Below the pieces are notes generated by a model, which was given only the letters and a program-made list of their open reading frames with translations, had not been told where the DNA came from and made no database searches. DNA of 64,000 bases from CBDAQA01 sp965198865 (lineage in GTDB: Bacteria; Planctomycetota; Phycisphaerae; Tepidisphaerales; Tepidisphaeraceae). The number at the start of each line of letters is the position of its first letter. Positions within the stretch are counted from its first letter, which is position 1. This document shows positions 28,758 through 35,537 of this stretch, piece after piece. Location of the stretch: NCBI GenBank assembly GCA_965198865.1, contig CBDAQA010000025.1, positions 930,001 to 994,000 on the forward strand, written 5' to 3'. The position numbers and the translations under genes were made by a program.

Positions 28758-30226
28758 ACACAATGTCATTGTCGTTCGGCCCGCGGATTACGGTGGCGTG
28801 GTCGGTGGACGCTGGTAAAGACTAACGGCGGATCGGGAGCGGGTCGGCCGACGTACGGCGTGTTCTCGGCGTCAAGCAGCGCGCAGCGTTAGCGCCCGGC
28901 ACCACGGGGCGCACCGGGGCCGAACTCACCGGCCGATCTTCTTCGCGTGGGCCTTGGCCTGGTCCCGCCGGGTTTGCTCCACCCGGGCCAGGACGTCGTC
29001 GTCGGTGGCGAAGCCCAGCTGGTGCCAGAGCAGGACCTCCATCAGGGCCTTGCACGGCTTGACGCCGGTCGCCCGGTTCAGCAGCAGGCAGGCGATCATC
29101 GCGCCGTAGACCTGGATCTCGACGCCCGCCCTCCGCTGGCTGATCAGGTGCCGGCACCCGAGCATCTGCTTGAGGAACTTGAAGAACGTCTCGATCGTCC
29201 AGCGGTAGCGGTAGCACAGCGAGACCAGTTCGGGGGCCATGGCCAGGTCGTCGGTGACCAGCAGCATCTGGCCGGAGCTGTCGATGGTCCCGTTGCGGGT
29301 GCGCTTGGCGTGGACGTCGGCCCGGACCGTGACCAGGTGGACGAGGTGGTCCAGGTCGGCCAGGCGGACCACCTGGTCCCGCAGCACGCCGTCGGCGAGG
29401 GCCGCGGCCGTGAGCGGGCGGTCCTCGACGACCTCGTACGCCAGGTTGTCCTGGGCGCGGAACACGTACGAGCTGCCGGCCCTGACGATGTGCGCGAGCA
29501 GCTGCTTGTCGAAGTAGCCCCGGTCGGCCACGTACAGGTTGCCGGGCAGGACGGCCGCCTCCAGCACCCGCCGCTCGTTGTCGTCCCCCTTGGGGCTGCC
29601 GCCGGTCAGGCGGATCAGGTCGGGCAGGCCCGTCCGCAGGTCCAGGACCCCGTGGCCGCGGAACGCGTGGTACTTCGACCCGTCCCGGTTGCGGCGGCAG
29701 AGCGTCTCGACCAGCTTGGGCAGCGCCGCCAGCAGGGTGCCGTCGGCCAGCTTGATGGCCCCCTTGACGTCGGCCAGCCGCGGGTCGGCCGGCAGCGCCC
29801 GGGCGTCGGCGGCCAGCTCCTGCACGACCGCCGCCATCAGGGCCGGGTCGAACACCGCCGGGGCCTCGGAGAAGCTGGCCTTGGAGAACGGCTTGACGCC
29901 CAGCTGCCGCGCCAGCTTGGGGAGCTCGGCCGCCCGCTGGAGCATCGAGATCGAGTCGATCAGCGGGTTGAACAGGTAGACCAGGACCAGCTTGGCGTAG
30001 TCGTCGAAGAACAGCGTGCGGTTGCCGGCCGTGTCCCGCTGGGTCCCGCAGTCGTGGAGCCGGTCCAGCAGCGGCAGGACCCGCGCCAGCACCTTGGTCG
30101 AGACGTCTTGCTCACGGAGCTCCACAGTCGGGTATCATGACTGCGGAAAACGAAAGCGCAAGTTCGGTTACTGTTAGCATAAGATGGCCGTGGTAAACGT
30201 CGTACCGAACGGCAGTGACACAATGT
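28758..30226. mobile_element. IS4-type insertion sequence with 9-bp target duplications
   Basis: The element proper spans 28767-30217 (1451 bp). It is flanked by identical 9-bp direct repeats ACACAATGT at 28758-28766 and 30218-30226. Directly inside are imperfect terminal inverted repeats, CATTGTCGTTCGG on the left and CACTGCCGTTCGG (read inward) on the right, 11 of 13 matching. It carries a single intact transposase gene on the minus strand. Intact ends, exact duplication and full-length gene indicate a fairly recent insertion. It lies between the bacteriophytochrome and the response regulator without breaking either. Confidence 0.85.
28926..30125 (-). CDS. IS4 family transposase
   Basis: A 399-residue DDE transposase. 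Catalytic signatures: first Asp in AIKLADGTLL, second in LYVADRGYFDKQ, and Glu in YRYRWTIETFFKFLKQMLG, which fits the IS4-family Y-(2)-R-(3)-E-(6)-K pattern. The C-terminal region (VEIQVYGAMIACLLLNRAT) is also typical. The start is GTG at 30125, about 90 bases inside the right terminal repeat. No frameshift or stop interrupts it, so it is likely functional. Confidence 0.93.
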   Translation of the reverse strand: MELREQDVSTKVLARVLPLLDRLHDCGTQRDTAGNRTLFFDDYAKLVLVYLFNPLIDSISMLQRAAELPKLARQLGVKPFSKASFSEAPAVFDPALMAAVVQELAADARALPADPRLADVKGAIKLADGTLLAALPKLVETLCRRNRDGSKYHAFRGHGVLDLRTGLPDLIRLTGGSPKGDDNERRVLEAAVLPGNLYVADRGYFDKQLLAHIVRAGSSYVFRAQDNLAYEVVEDRPLTAAALADGVLRDQVVRLADLDHLVHLVTVRADVHAKRTRNGTIDSSGQMLLVTDDLAMAPELVSLCYRYRWTIETFFKFLKQMLGCRHLISQRRAGVEIQVYGAMIACLLLNRATGVKPCKALMEVLLWHQLGFATDDDVLARVEQTRRDQAKAHAKKIGR

Positions 30227-30525
30227 GACGAAATGTTACACACTTCCGCCTCGTCATATTTTGCCGTAATTGGTTATATGCTAATCACTTACAGTTGCTA
30301 GACCCAATTGTTTGCCGTAACACTCGATCCTGCCTGAGCCATAGATTGCACGGCGTCACCGATCGGATCAGGCACACCGCGAGATCTGAGACAGATAGGA
30401 GATCTCCAAGCCAGAGCAAAGCCGACCGCGACGTCCCCGCGCCTCGCCACACCGCGTAGATTCCTGAGCCGGGCTCGCCTTGACGTCCGTCGCCCCCTCG
30501 ACCACGTTGACCGACGGAGAACCGC
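30227..30525. other. AT-richer intergenic region upstream of the response regulator
   Basis: A 299-bp gap between the IS right end and the response regulator. Its first 100 bases are clearly less GC-rich than the surroundings (TCATATTTTGCCGTAATTGG near 30255-30274) and contain a decamer ATGTTACACA at 30233-30242. It likely contains the promoter of the response regulator. No gene was found. Confidence 0.5.
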
Positions 30526-30984
30526 ATGGCCGAATTGAAGCCGATCCTGCTCGTCGAGGACAACGCGAACGACATCGAGCTGACCCTGGCCGCGCTCGCG
30601 GAGACCCGGCTGGCGAACGAGGTCGTCGTCGTCCGCGACGGGGCCGAGGCGCTCGACTACCTCCGCCGCCACGGCCCGTTCGCCGCCCGCACCGCCGGCA
30701 ACCCCGCCGTCGTCCTGCTCGACCTGAAGCTGCCCAAGGTCGACGGCCTACAGGTGCTGGAGCAGGTGAAGTCCGACCCCGCCCTGCGGCACATGCCCGT
30801 CGTCATGCTCACCAGCAGCCGCGAGGAGCAGGACCTGGTCCGCAGCTACAGCCTGGGTGTGAACGCCTACGTGGTGAAGCCCGTCGATTTCGGCAGCTTC
30901 GTCGACGCCATCAAGGAGCTTGGCCTGTTCTGGGCCGTCATCAACCACCCCCCGCCGGGCAGCGTCGGCTCCGGCCGCGGGTGA
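30526..30984 (+). CDS. Response regulator, single receiver domain (Rcp1-like)
   Basis: A 152-residue stand-alone receiver. The acidic pair E11/D12 (ILLVEDNAND), phospho-acceptor D66 (VVLLDLKLPKVDG), T96 (VMLTSS) and K118 (YVVKPVDF) are all in place. The loop around residues 48-60 (RHGPFAARTAGNP) and the end FVDAIKELGLFWAVINHPPP are typical of Rcp1/CphRcp-type regulators paired with phytochromes. There is no output domain, so the signal is passed by protein contact or a phosphorelay. ACGGAGAA precedes the ATG by about 6 bases. Its probable partner kinase is the bacteriophytochrome upstream, now separated by the IS element. Confidence 0.93.
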   Translation: MAELKPILLVEDNANDIELTLAALAETRLANEVVVVRDGAEALDYLRRHGPFAARTAGNPAVVLLDLKLPKVDGLQVLEQVKSDPALRHMPVVMLTSSREEQDLVRSYSLGVNAYVVKPVDFGSFVDAIKELGLFWAVINHPPPGSVGSGRG

Positions 30985-31060
30985 CGTCGAAGCCGCACGA
31001 AGGTCAGACAGAACAGGCACCGCCCGTCCCTGTCCCAACGCTCGTCAAACCCGGGTCTGC

Positions 31061-31132
31061 CCGGCCTGCTCGCTTCAGCGAGCGGGAACGCCGCCTGTCA
31101 CAACACCTGCTCGCTGAAGCGAGCAGGCCGGG
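31061..31132. repeat. Inverted pair of the CTCGCTGAAGCGAG palindrome
   Basis: Copy A (31061-31086) and copy B (31106-31132) are inverted relative to each other and share CGCTGAAGCGAGC with GGCCGG on one side. A third copy (37839-37860) is in another convergent gap. The paired, inverted arrangement is like bacterial REP/BIME elements. Confidence 0.8.
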
Positions 31133-31296
31133 CGTTCGGTATCTCCAGCCTTGCAACAGAGCGGAACCGCCGTTTCGCCAACACGAAGTTGCAATTCTCC
31201 GCGAGAGACACGACGCAGATCAGCGCGGCATGCTCTCTTCGTGGACGGCTCTTCTCGACGGTCTCGGGACACGAGCTGACCATTGATTACCCGCTT

Positions 31297-31325
31297 CGTC
31301 CTACCTTCGCGCCTTCGTGGTTCAA
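31297..31325. repeat. Half copy of the AACCACGAAGG repeat
   Basis: This segment matches the right arm of the 23964-24065 palindrome (GTCCTACCTTCGCG..., CCTTCGTGGTTCAA), with one internal TTCGCGTC block missing. Only one arm is present. Confidence 0.7.
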
Positions 31326-31427
31326 GTCTTCGCCTTCTGCCCCGGCAACGCCCCTTGTGTCGATATCAGATGTACATCCGGGGCCCCCAGCGCGAGCGAG
31401 AACCGCGTCAAAAGTATGGGACGGCCG

Positions 31428-31453
31428 CCAAGCCGGCGTCGGAGGTGCGCCGC
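31428..31453. repeat. AAGCCGGCGTC dispersed repeat, single arm
   Basis: Reads CCAAGCCGGCGTCGGAGGTG and continues CGCCGC; nearly the same as the left arm of the long palindrome at 58447-58510. Other short matches of the core lie at 7334-7344, 17098-17108 and 56462-56472. Confidence 0.65.
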
Positions 31454-31478
31454 AAACTCGAGTCGCTTGGCGCGCAAC

Positions 31479-32735
31479 TCAGCCCATTCGCCGCACAACC
31501 ATCGCGCTGTTCTTGCTCCCGAACGCGATGCAGTTGCACAGCGCGTACTCCACGTCCATCGCCCGGGCCACGTTCGGCACGTAGTCCAGGTCGCACTCCG
31601 GCGCGGCCGCGTCCAGGTTGATCGTCGGGTGCGCCTGACCGGCGTTCAGCGACAGCACCGTCGCCGCCAGCCCCGCCGCGCCGCACGCGCCCTGCGGGTG
31701 ACCGACCATGCTCTTGGTGCTGCTGCACGGCAGCCGGCCGGCGTGGTCGCCGAACGCGCGGTGGATCGCCATCGTCTCCAGCTTGTCGTTCAGCTGCGTG
31801 CTCGTCCCGTGCAGGTTGACGTACCCGATCGCCTCGCGCGCCACCCCCGCGTCGGCCAGCGCCAGCTCGATCGCCCGCACCGGCTCGGCCACGTCCGGCG
31901 CGATCTGCACCCGGTGGAACGCGTCGCACGTGCTGGCGTAGCCGGCGATCTCGGCCAGCACGGTCGCCCCGCGCGCCCGGGCGTGGTCGCCGTCCTCCAG
32001 CACGAACATCCACGACCCCTCGCCCAGCACGAACCCGTCGCGCTCGGCCGTGAACGGCCGGCTCGCCTTGCTCGGGTCGTCCCACTTGCGCGTGGAGATC
32101 ACCCGCATCTTCTCGAATGCCGTGAGGATACCTTTGCTCACCGGCGCGTCCGCCCCGCCGGCCAACATCATCGGCGTGGCCCCCGAGCGGATCAGCATCG
32201 TGGCGTAGCCGATCGCGTCGGTGCTGCTGGTGCAGCCGGTGCTCAACACGTGTGATGGCCCGCGCAGGTGCAGCGCGATCGACAGCTCGCTCGACAGGTT
32301 CCCGTGCGTCCCGGCCGTGATGCTGTACAGCGACCCGGTGCCGGTGGCGAAGAACGTCTTGTACTGCTCCTCGACAAACGCCAACCCCCCGCCGCCGGTG
32401 CCGAGGGCGACGCCGATCTTCCGCTGGTCGTCGATCGTGTCGACCGCCACGCCCGCCTGGGCCAGCGCCTCGCGTGACGCCGCCAGCGCCATCGGGATCA
32501 TCCGCGGCACCCGCTTGGCCTCGCCGGCGTCCATGGCCGACAGCGGGTCGAAGTCGACCGCCTGCGCCGCGACCGACGACCGCAGCCCGGCCGGGTCGAT
32601 CCCGCTCAGCCACCGCACGCCGCTGCGCCCGGCCAGGCAACTGTCTCGGTAGGCCTCGCGCCCGATGCCGTTGGAGCTGACGACGCCGATGCCCGTGACG
32701 ACCACGGACCGGCGGTGGGGCGCGGAAACTACCAA
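31479..32735 (-). CDS. Beta-ketoacyl-ACP synthase II-type (FabF/FabB family)
   Basis: A condensing enzyme that extends acyl-ACP with malonyl-ACP in fatty acid synthesis. The Cys-His-His triad is present in STGCTSSTDAIG, NLHGTSTQLND and KSMVGHPQGACGA, and the protein begins HRRSVVVTGIGVVSSNG. The start is uncertain. I use a TTG at 32735 (GAGGGA just upstream) giving 418 residues, the normal length; the frame is open to 32873 but that leader is Arg-rich and unlike the family. No acyl carrier protein or other fab gene is adjacent, so it may serve a special lipid or a dispersed pathway. Confidence 0.9.
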   Translation of the reverse strand: MVVSAPHRRSVVVTGIGVVSSNGIGREAYRDSCLAGRSGVRWLSGIDPAGLRSSVAAQAVDFDPLSAMDAGEAKRVPRMIPMALAASREALAQAGVAVDTIDDQRKIGVALGTGGGGLAFVEEQYKTFFATGTGSLYSITAGTHGNLSSELSIALHLRGPSHVLSTGCTSSTDAIGYATMLIRSGATPMMLAGGADAPVSKGILTAFEKMRVISTRKWDDPSKASRPFTAERDGFVLGEGSWMFVLEDGDHARARGATVLAEIAGYASTCDAFHRVQIAPDVAEPVRAIELALADAGVAREAIGYVNLHGTSTQLNDKLETMAIHRAFGDHAGRLPCSSTKSMVGHPQGACGAAGLAATVLSLNAGQAHPTINLDAAAPECDLDYVPNVARAMDVEYALCNCIAFGSKNSAMVVRRMG

Positions 32736-32951
32736 GGGGATCCCTCGTTGGACCGGGTGCGGGGCCGACGTGAACACGGCGTGCCGCCGGATGGTAGCAG
32801 CCCGCGATCCAACATGTGCGCGGGCACACATCGACATGCAACGTGTGACCACCTCCCGGCCCGCAAGGGTCATGACGCGGTCCGTCCCGCCGGGGAGGCC
32901 CGGTGGCCGCTGAAGCGGCTACCCCGGTCAGCCGTGCGCGTCCGACCTTGG

Positions 32952-32990
32952 CAAAACGAAAGGAGCCCCGGACCTCTCGGCCGGGGCTCC
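32952..32990 (-). terminator. Rho-independent terminator of the 33014-35002 gene
   Basis: Perfect 10-bp arms GGAGCCCCGG (32962-32971) and CCGGGGCTCC (32981-32990). On the minus strand they are followed by TTTCGTTTT, directly downstream of the PEP-CTERM gene stop at 33014. Confidence 0.85.
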
Positions 32991-33013
32991 AAAATACACG
33001 TGAAGACAAGCGA

Positions 33014-35002
33014 TCACCCGTGACGGCGACGCCGGCGGCCGACCGCCAGCGGGGCCGCCGCCAGGCCGGTCAGGATCAGGCTGGTCGGCTCCGGGGTCGC
33101 GACGGGTCCCAGGTCAACGATCAGGTCGTACGTGCTGCCGGTCTCGTGCAGCGAGTCCAGCTGGTAGCCGTACCCGGACGGTGCCGCCGCCAGGCCCGGC
33201 GTGGCCAGCGTGAACGCGGTCATCAGCTGCTGCGGCGTCGCGTTGAACGGGCTCGCCCCGCTGACCTGCGCGTTGTCCGTGGCGATCAGGATGTAGTTCG
33301 TGTTCACCACCGCCGTCGCGCCCATCGCCACGGGCGTCAGCCCCACGCTGTTCGTCGTGCCCGCCGCGTCGGCGATCGTCACCGCGAACGTCCCCGTCCC
33401 GCTCAGGGTTAGGTTCGACATGACCAGCTGGTCGCTGCCCGAGACGGTCGCCCCGTCCGTCGAAGCCACTTTCGCCACGTAGGTCCCGCCGGCCGCCCAG
33501 GTCTGCGTGGGCACGTTGCCAGCCACCGTCGTGTTAGACAGGGTGCCGACCGTGTCGCTCGTGGTCGCCCCCGTGCCGCCGGTGATCGTGCTGCCGCTGG
33601 CGATGGTCACGTTGCCAACCACGTTCCCGCTGCCGGCCAAGACCTGCTTGTTCGCCACCGCGAACCCACCGGTGGTCGTCACCGCCGAGACGTCGAGCTT
33701 CGCGCCGCCGCCGACGAACAGTTTCGCCGACCCGGCGATGTTGTTCGCGCTCGTGCTGCTCGACAGCGCCAGGGTTCCGCCGCTGACGTTGGTGAATCCC
33801 GTGTAAGTGCTCACCCCGGTCAGCGCCTGCGTCACCGTGTTCGTCGCGGCCAGCGTCAGCGCGATGTTGTCGTTGGCGCCGGTCACGTTGCCCACCTTCC
33901 CGATCACGCTGCCGTAGGTGGCCGACCCGGTCCCGTTGATCACCAGGTTGGCCGTGGTCGCCGACGTGTTCACGATGCCGGTGACGGTCCCGGTCCCCGC
34001 TGTGGCGATCGACGCAACCGTCTGCACGTGTCCGTTCAGGTCTAGGGCGCCCGTGTTGTTGGTCAGCAGGCCGAAAAGCACCGGCGTGTCGGGCAGGGCG
34101 TTGTCTATTCCGACCTGAACTACGCCGTTCGTGCTGTTGTTCAGCGTTGACGGCCCGGCGTAGGTGTTCGCCGCGTTGAGGATGACAAGCCCGGCCCCGC
34201 CGCCGCTGCCTGCCCCGTACAGCGTGCCAGCCGTGCCCGAGATCACGCCGTTGACGGTGAGCTGAAAACCTTGGGTCGCCCCGATATTCGTGGTCAGGAC
34301 CGTGTTGTTCGTGACCGTCGAATTGAGGACCGCATTGGTGGCCGTCGAGACGATCCCGGCGTACCCCTGGGTGGTCGTCGCCGATCCGGTGTACGTTATC
34401 GTGATCGGCACGCTGACCGTGGCACCGGCGACGGAGAGGTTGATGCGCGACGTGTTGGTGCCGGTCTGCTGCCCCTGGAGGACAAGGGAGGAGCCGATGC
34501 CGCCGGTGATCGATCCCAAACCGATCGTCCGGTTGGCGGTCGCGTTGGCAGCGTGGATGTTCAGGGTGACATTGCTGCCGAGCGTGATCGGGCTCGAGAA
34601 GTTGTATGCGGTCGAGCTTGAGCTCGGCGAACTGGCATTTGTGGTCAGCGTGTACCCGGTGACGCTGAAGGTCGCAGAGTTCAGCGCGTAGTTGCCGCCA
34701 ACGGTGACGGTGCCCGCCGTTCCCTGGAAGACGCCGTCGTCGGTTGCCGCCGCCGCCGAGAGCGTGGCATCGCCCAATGAAGAGTTGCTGTAAAGGGCCG
34801 CGGCCTGAGCGGTGGCAATCGGGGCAAGCAACCCTGATCCACCGACGCCGTTCCCCGCTCCAGCGAGAGTGTCAAAATATTTGGTCGCGCCACGTGCAGC
34901 GGGCAAAACGCCTACTAGCGCTGTCGCCGTCGCAGCGACGGCGGCCATCGTTGCCCGCGAACCCGACCGCTGCCGCTTGTGATCGAAACCCACCGACGAC
35001 AT
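33014..35002 (-). CDS. PEP-CTERM protein with beta-strand (autotransporter-like) repeats
   Basis: A 662-residue exported protein. AGGAGGT just before the ATG at 35002 fixes the start. A twin-basic leader (KRQRSGSRATMAAVAATATA) is followed by Gly/Thr/Asn/Ser-rich repeats such as NAANTYAGPSTLNNSTNGVV and GVSTYTGFTNVSGGTLALSS, the pattern of autotransporter-associated beta-strand repeats forming a beta-helix. The C-terminus has VATPEPTSLILTGLAAA, a hydrophobic segment, then RRRRRHG, the tripartite PEP-CTERM sorting signal recognised by exosortase. It is probably surface or extracellular matrix material. A strong terminator follows. It shares this design with the gene at 60277-62553. Confidence 0.92.
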   Translation of the reverse strand: MSSVGFDHKRQRSGSRATMAAVAATATALVGVLPAARGATKYFDTLAGAGNGVGGSGLLAPIATAQAAALYSNSSLGDATLSAAAATDDGVFQGTAGTVTVGGNYALNSATFSVTGYTLTTNASSPSSSSTAYNFSSPITLGSNVTLNIHAANATANRTIGLGSITGGIGSSLVLQGQQTGTNTSRINLSVAGATVSVPITITYTGSATTTQGYAGIVSTATNAVLNSTVTNNTVLTTNIGATQGFQLTVNGVISGTAGTLYGAGSGGGAGLVILNAANTYAGPSTLNNSTNGVVQVGIDNALPDTPVLFGLLTNNTGALDLNGHVQTVASIATAGTGTVTGIVNTSATTANLVINGTGSATYGSVIGKVGNVTGANDNIALTLAATNTVTQALTGVSTYTGFTNVSGGTLALSSSTSANNIAGSAKLFVGGGAKLDVSAVTTTGGFAVANKQVLAGSGNVVGNVTIASGSTITGGTGATTSDTVGTLSNTTVAGNVPTQTWAAGGTYVAKVASTDGATVSGSDQLVMSNLTLSGTGTFAVTIADAAGTTNSVGLTPVAMGATAVVNTNYILIATDNAQVSGASPFNATPQQLMTAFTLATPGLAAAPSGYGYQLDSLHETGSTYDLIVDLGPVATPEPTSLILTGLAAAPLAVGRRRRRHG

Positions 35003-35276
35003 CTGACCTCCTGCGTAGAAACACTCGCTCACCCCTGGTTGGCAAGCTAAGCGGAGTCGTCCTTGAATTAGATGTGTGATTCGTGAGCGCGGTGACAATG
35101 AAGGTCGAGCATGCTCACCGTATGCTCATCAGACGCTAACGTTCGAAGGGAGATCCTCCGACTCACGTGGTCGACGGTGTCTTCGGAATGGGACACCGAG
35201 GTGTGTTACCGACGGAATCCGAGCTGACCCAAATGGCCGGGCCTCGGCGTCGACCGGGCGGGTCTTGCAAACAAAA

Positions 35277-35400
35277 GCGCCGCGGCAAGCGGCCGGGGAC
35301 ACGACGGCACAAGACCGGATCTGTTTAAGGCTGCTTCCTTTCGGACCTGACCTGGTTCACAGCCGACCCTTGCATCGGACCCGGCCGCTTGCCGCGGCGC
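35277..35400 (-). ncRNA. ffs: Signal recognition particle RNA (4.5S type)
   Basis: On the minus strand the segment contains ACCAGGTCAGGTCCGAAAGG followed by AAGCAGCC, the conserved SRP RNA domain IV with a GAAA tetraloop, which binds Ffh. The ends form an extended terminal helix: the first and last 21 bases of 35277-35400 (starting GCGCCGCGGC) pair almost perfectly. A T-rich run (TTTTGTTT) follows at the 3' end, acting as terminator. Length of about 124 bases is slightly above the E. coli 4.5S RNA of 114. It lies between the PEP-CTERM gene and the GH2 gene. Confidence 0.95.
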
Positions 35401-35537
35401 GAGGGGCAGGATCATACACGTCCCGCCGCCGGGGGCAATGGCCGGTCGACCGGGGACCGGGCCGGGCGGTGCCCGGGACCACCTTGCGTACACCGGTCGG
35501 GGGGGGATGATCGCGGGCCCCACAAGGAGGTCCGGAC

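Larger units (their letters stand above)
30985..31478. other. Repeat-rich convergent intergenic region
   Basis: A 494-bp non-coding gap between the convergent response regulator and ketoacyl-ACP synthase. It holds copies of three dispersed repeat families: the inverted CTCGCTGAAGCGAG pair (31061-31132), a half copy of the AACCACGAAGG repeat (31297-31325) and an AAGCCGGCGTC element (31428-31453). No gene or RNA was recognised. Confidence 0.7.

Noticed and set aside
28753..30242. Alternative IS boundaries using the 10-bp ATGTTACACA direct repeats as target duplication
   Set aside because: With those ends the terminal inverted repeats would be offset by about ten bases; the 9-bp ACACAATGT duplication abuts aligned 13-bp terminal repeats and is the better solution.
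31061..31132. Possible CRISPR-like array or small RNA
   Set aside because: There are only two copies, inverted rather than direct, with no spacer pattern and no cas genes nearby.
32736..32873. N-terminal extension of the ketoacyl-ACP synthase to 32873
   Set aside because: The added residues are Arg/His-rich and unlike the family, while a TTG at 32735 has a good ribosome site and gives normal length.
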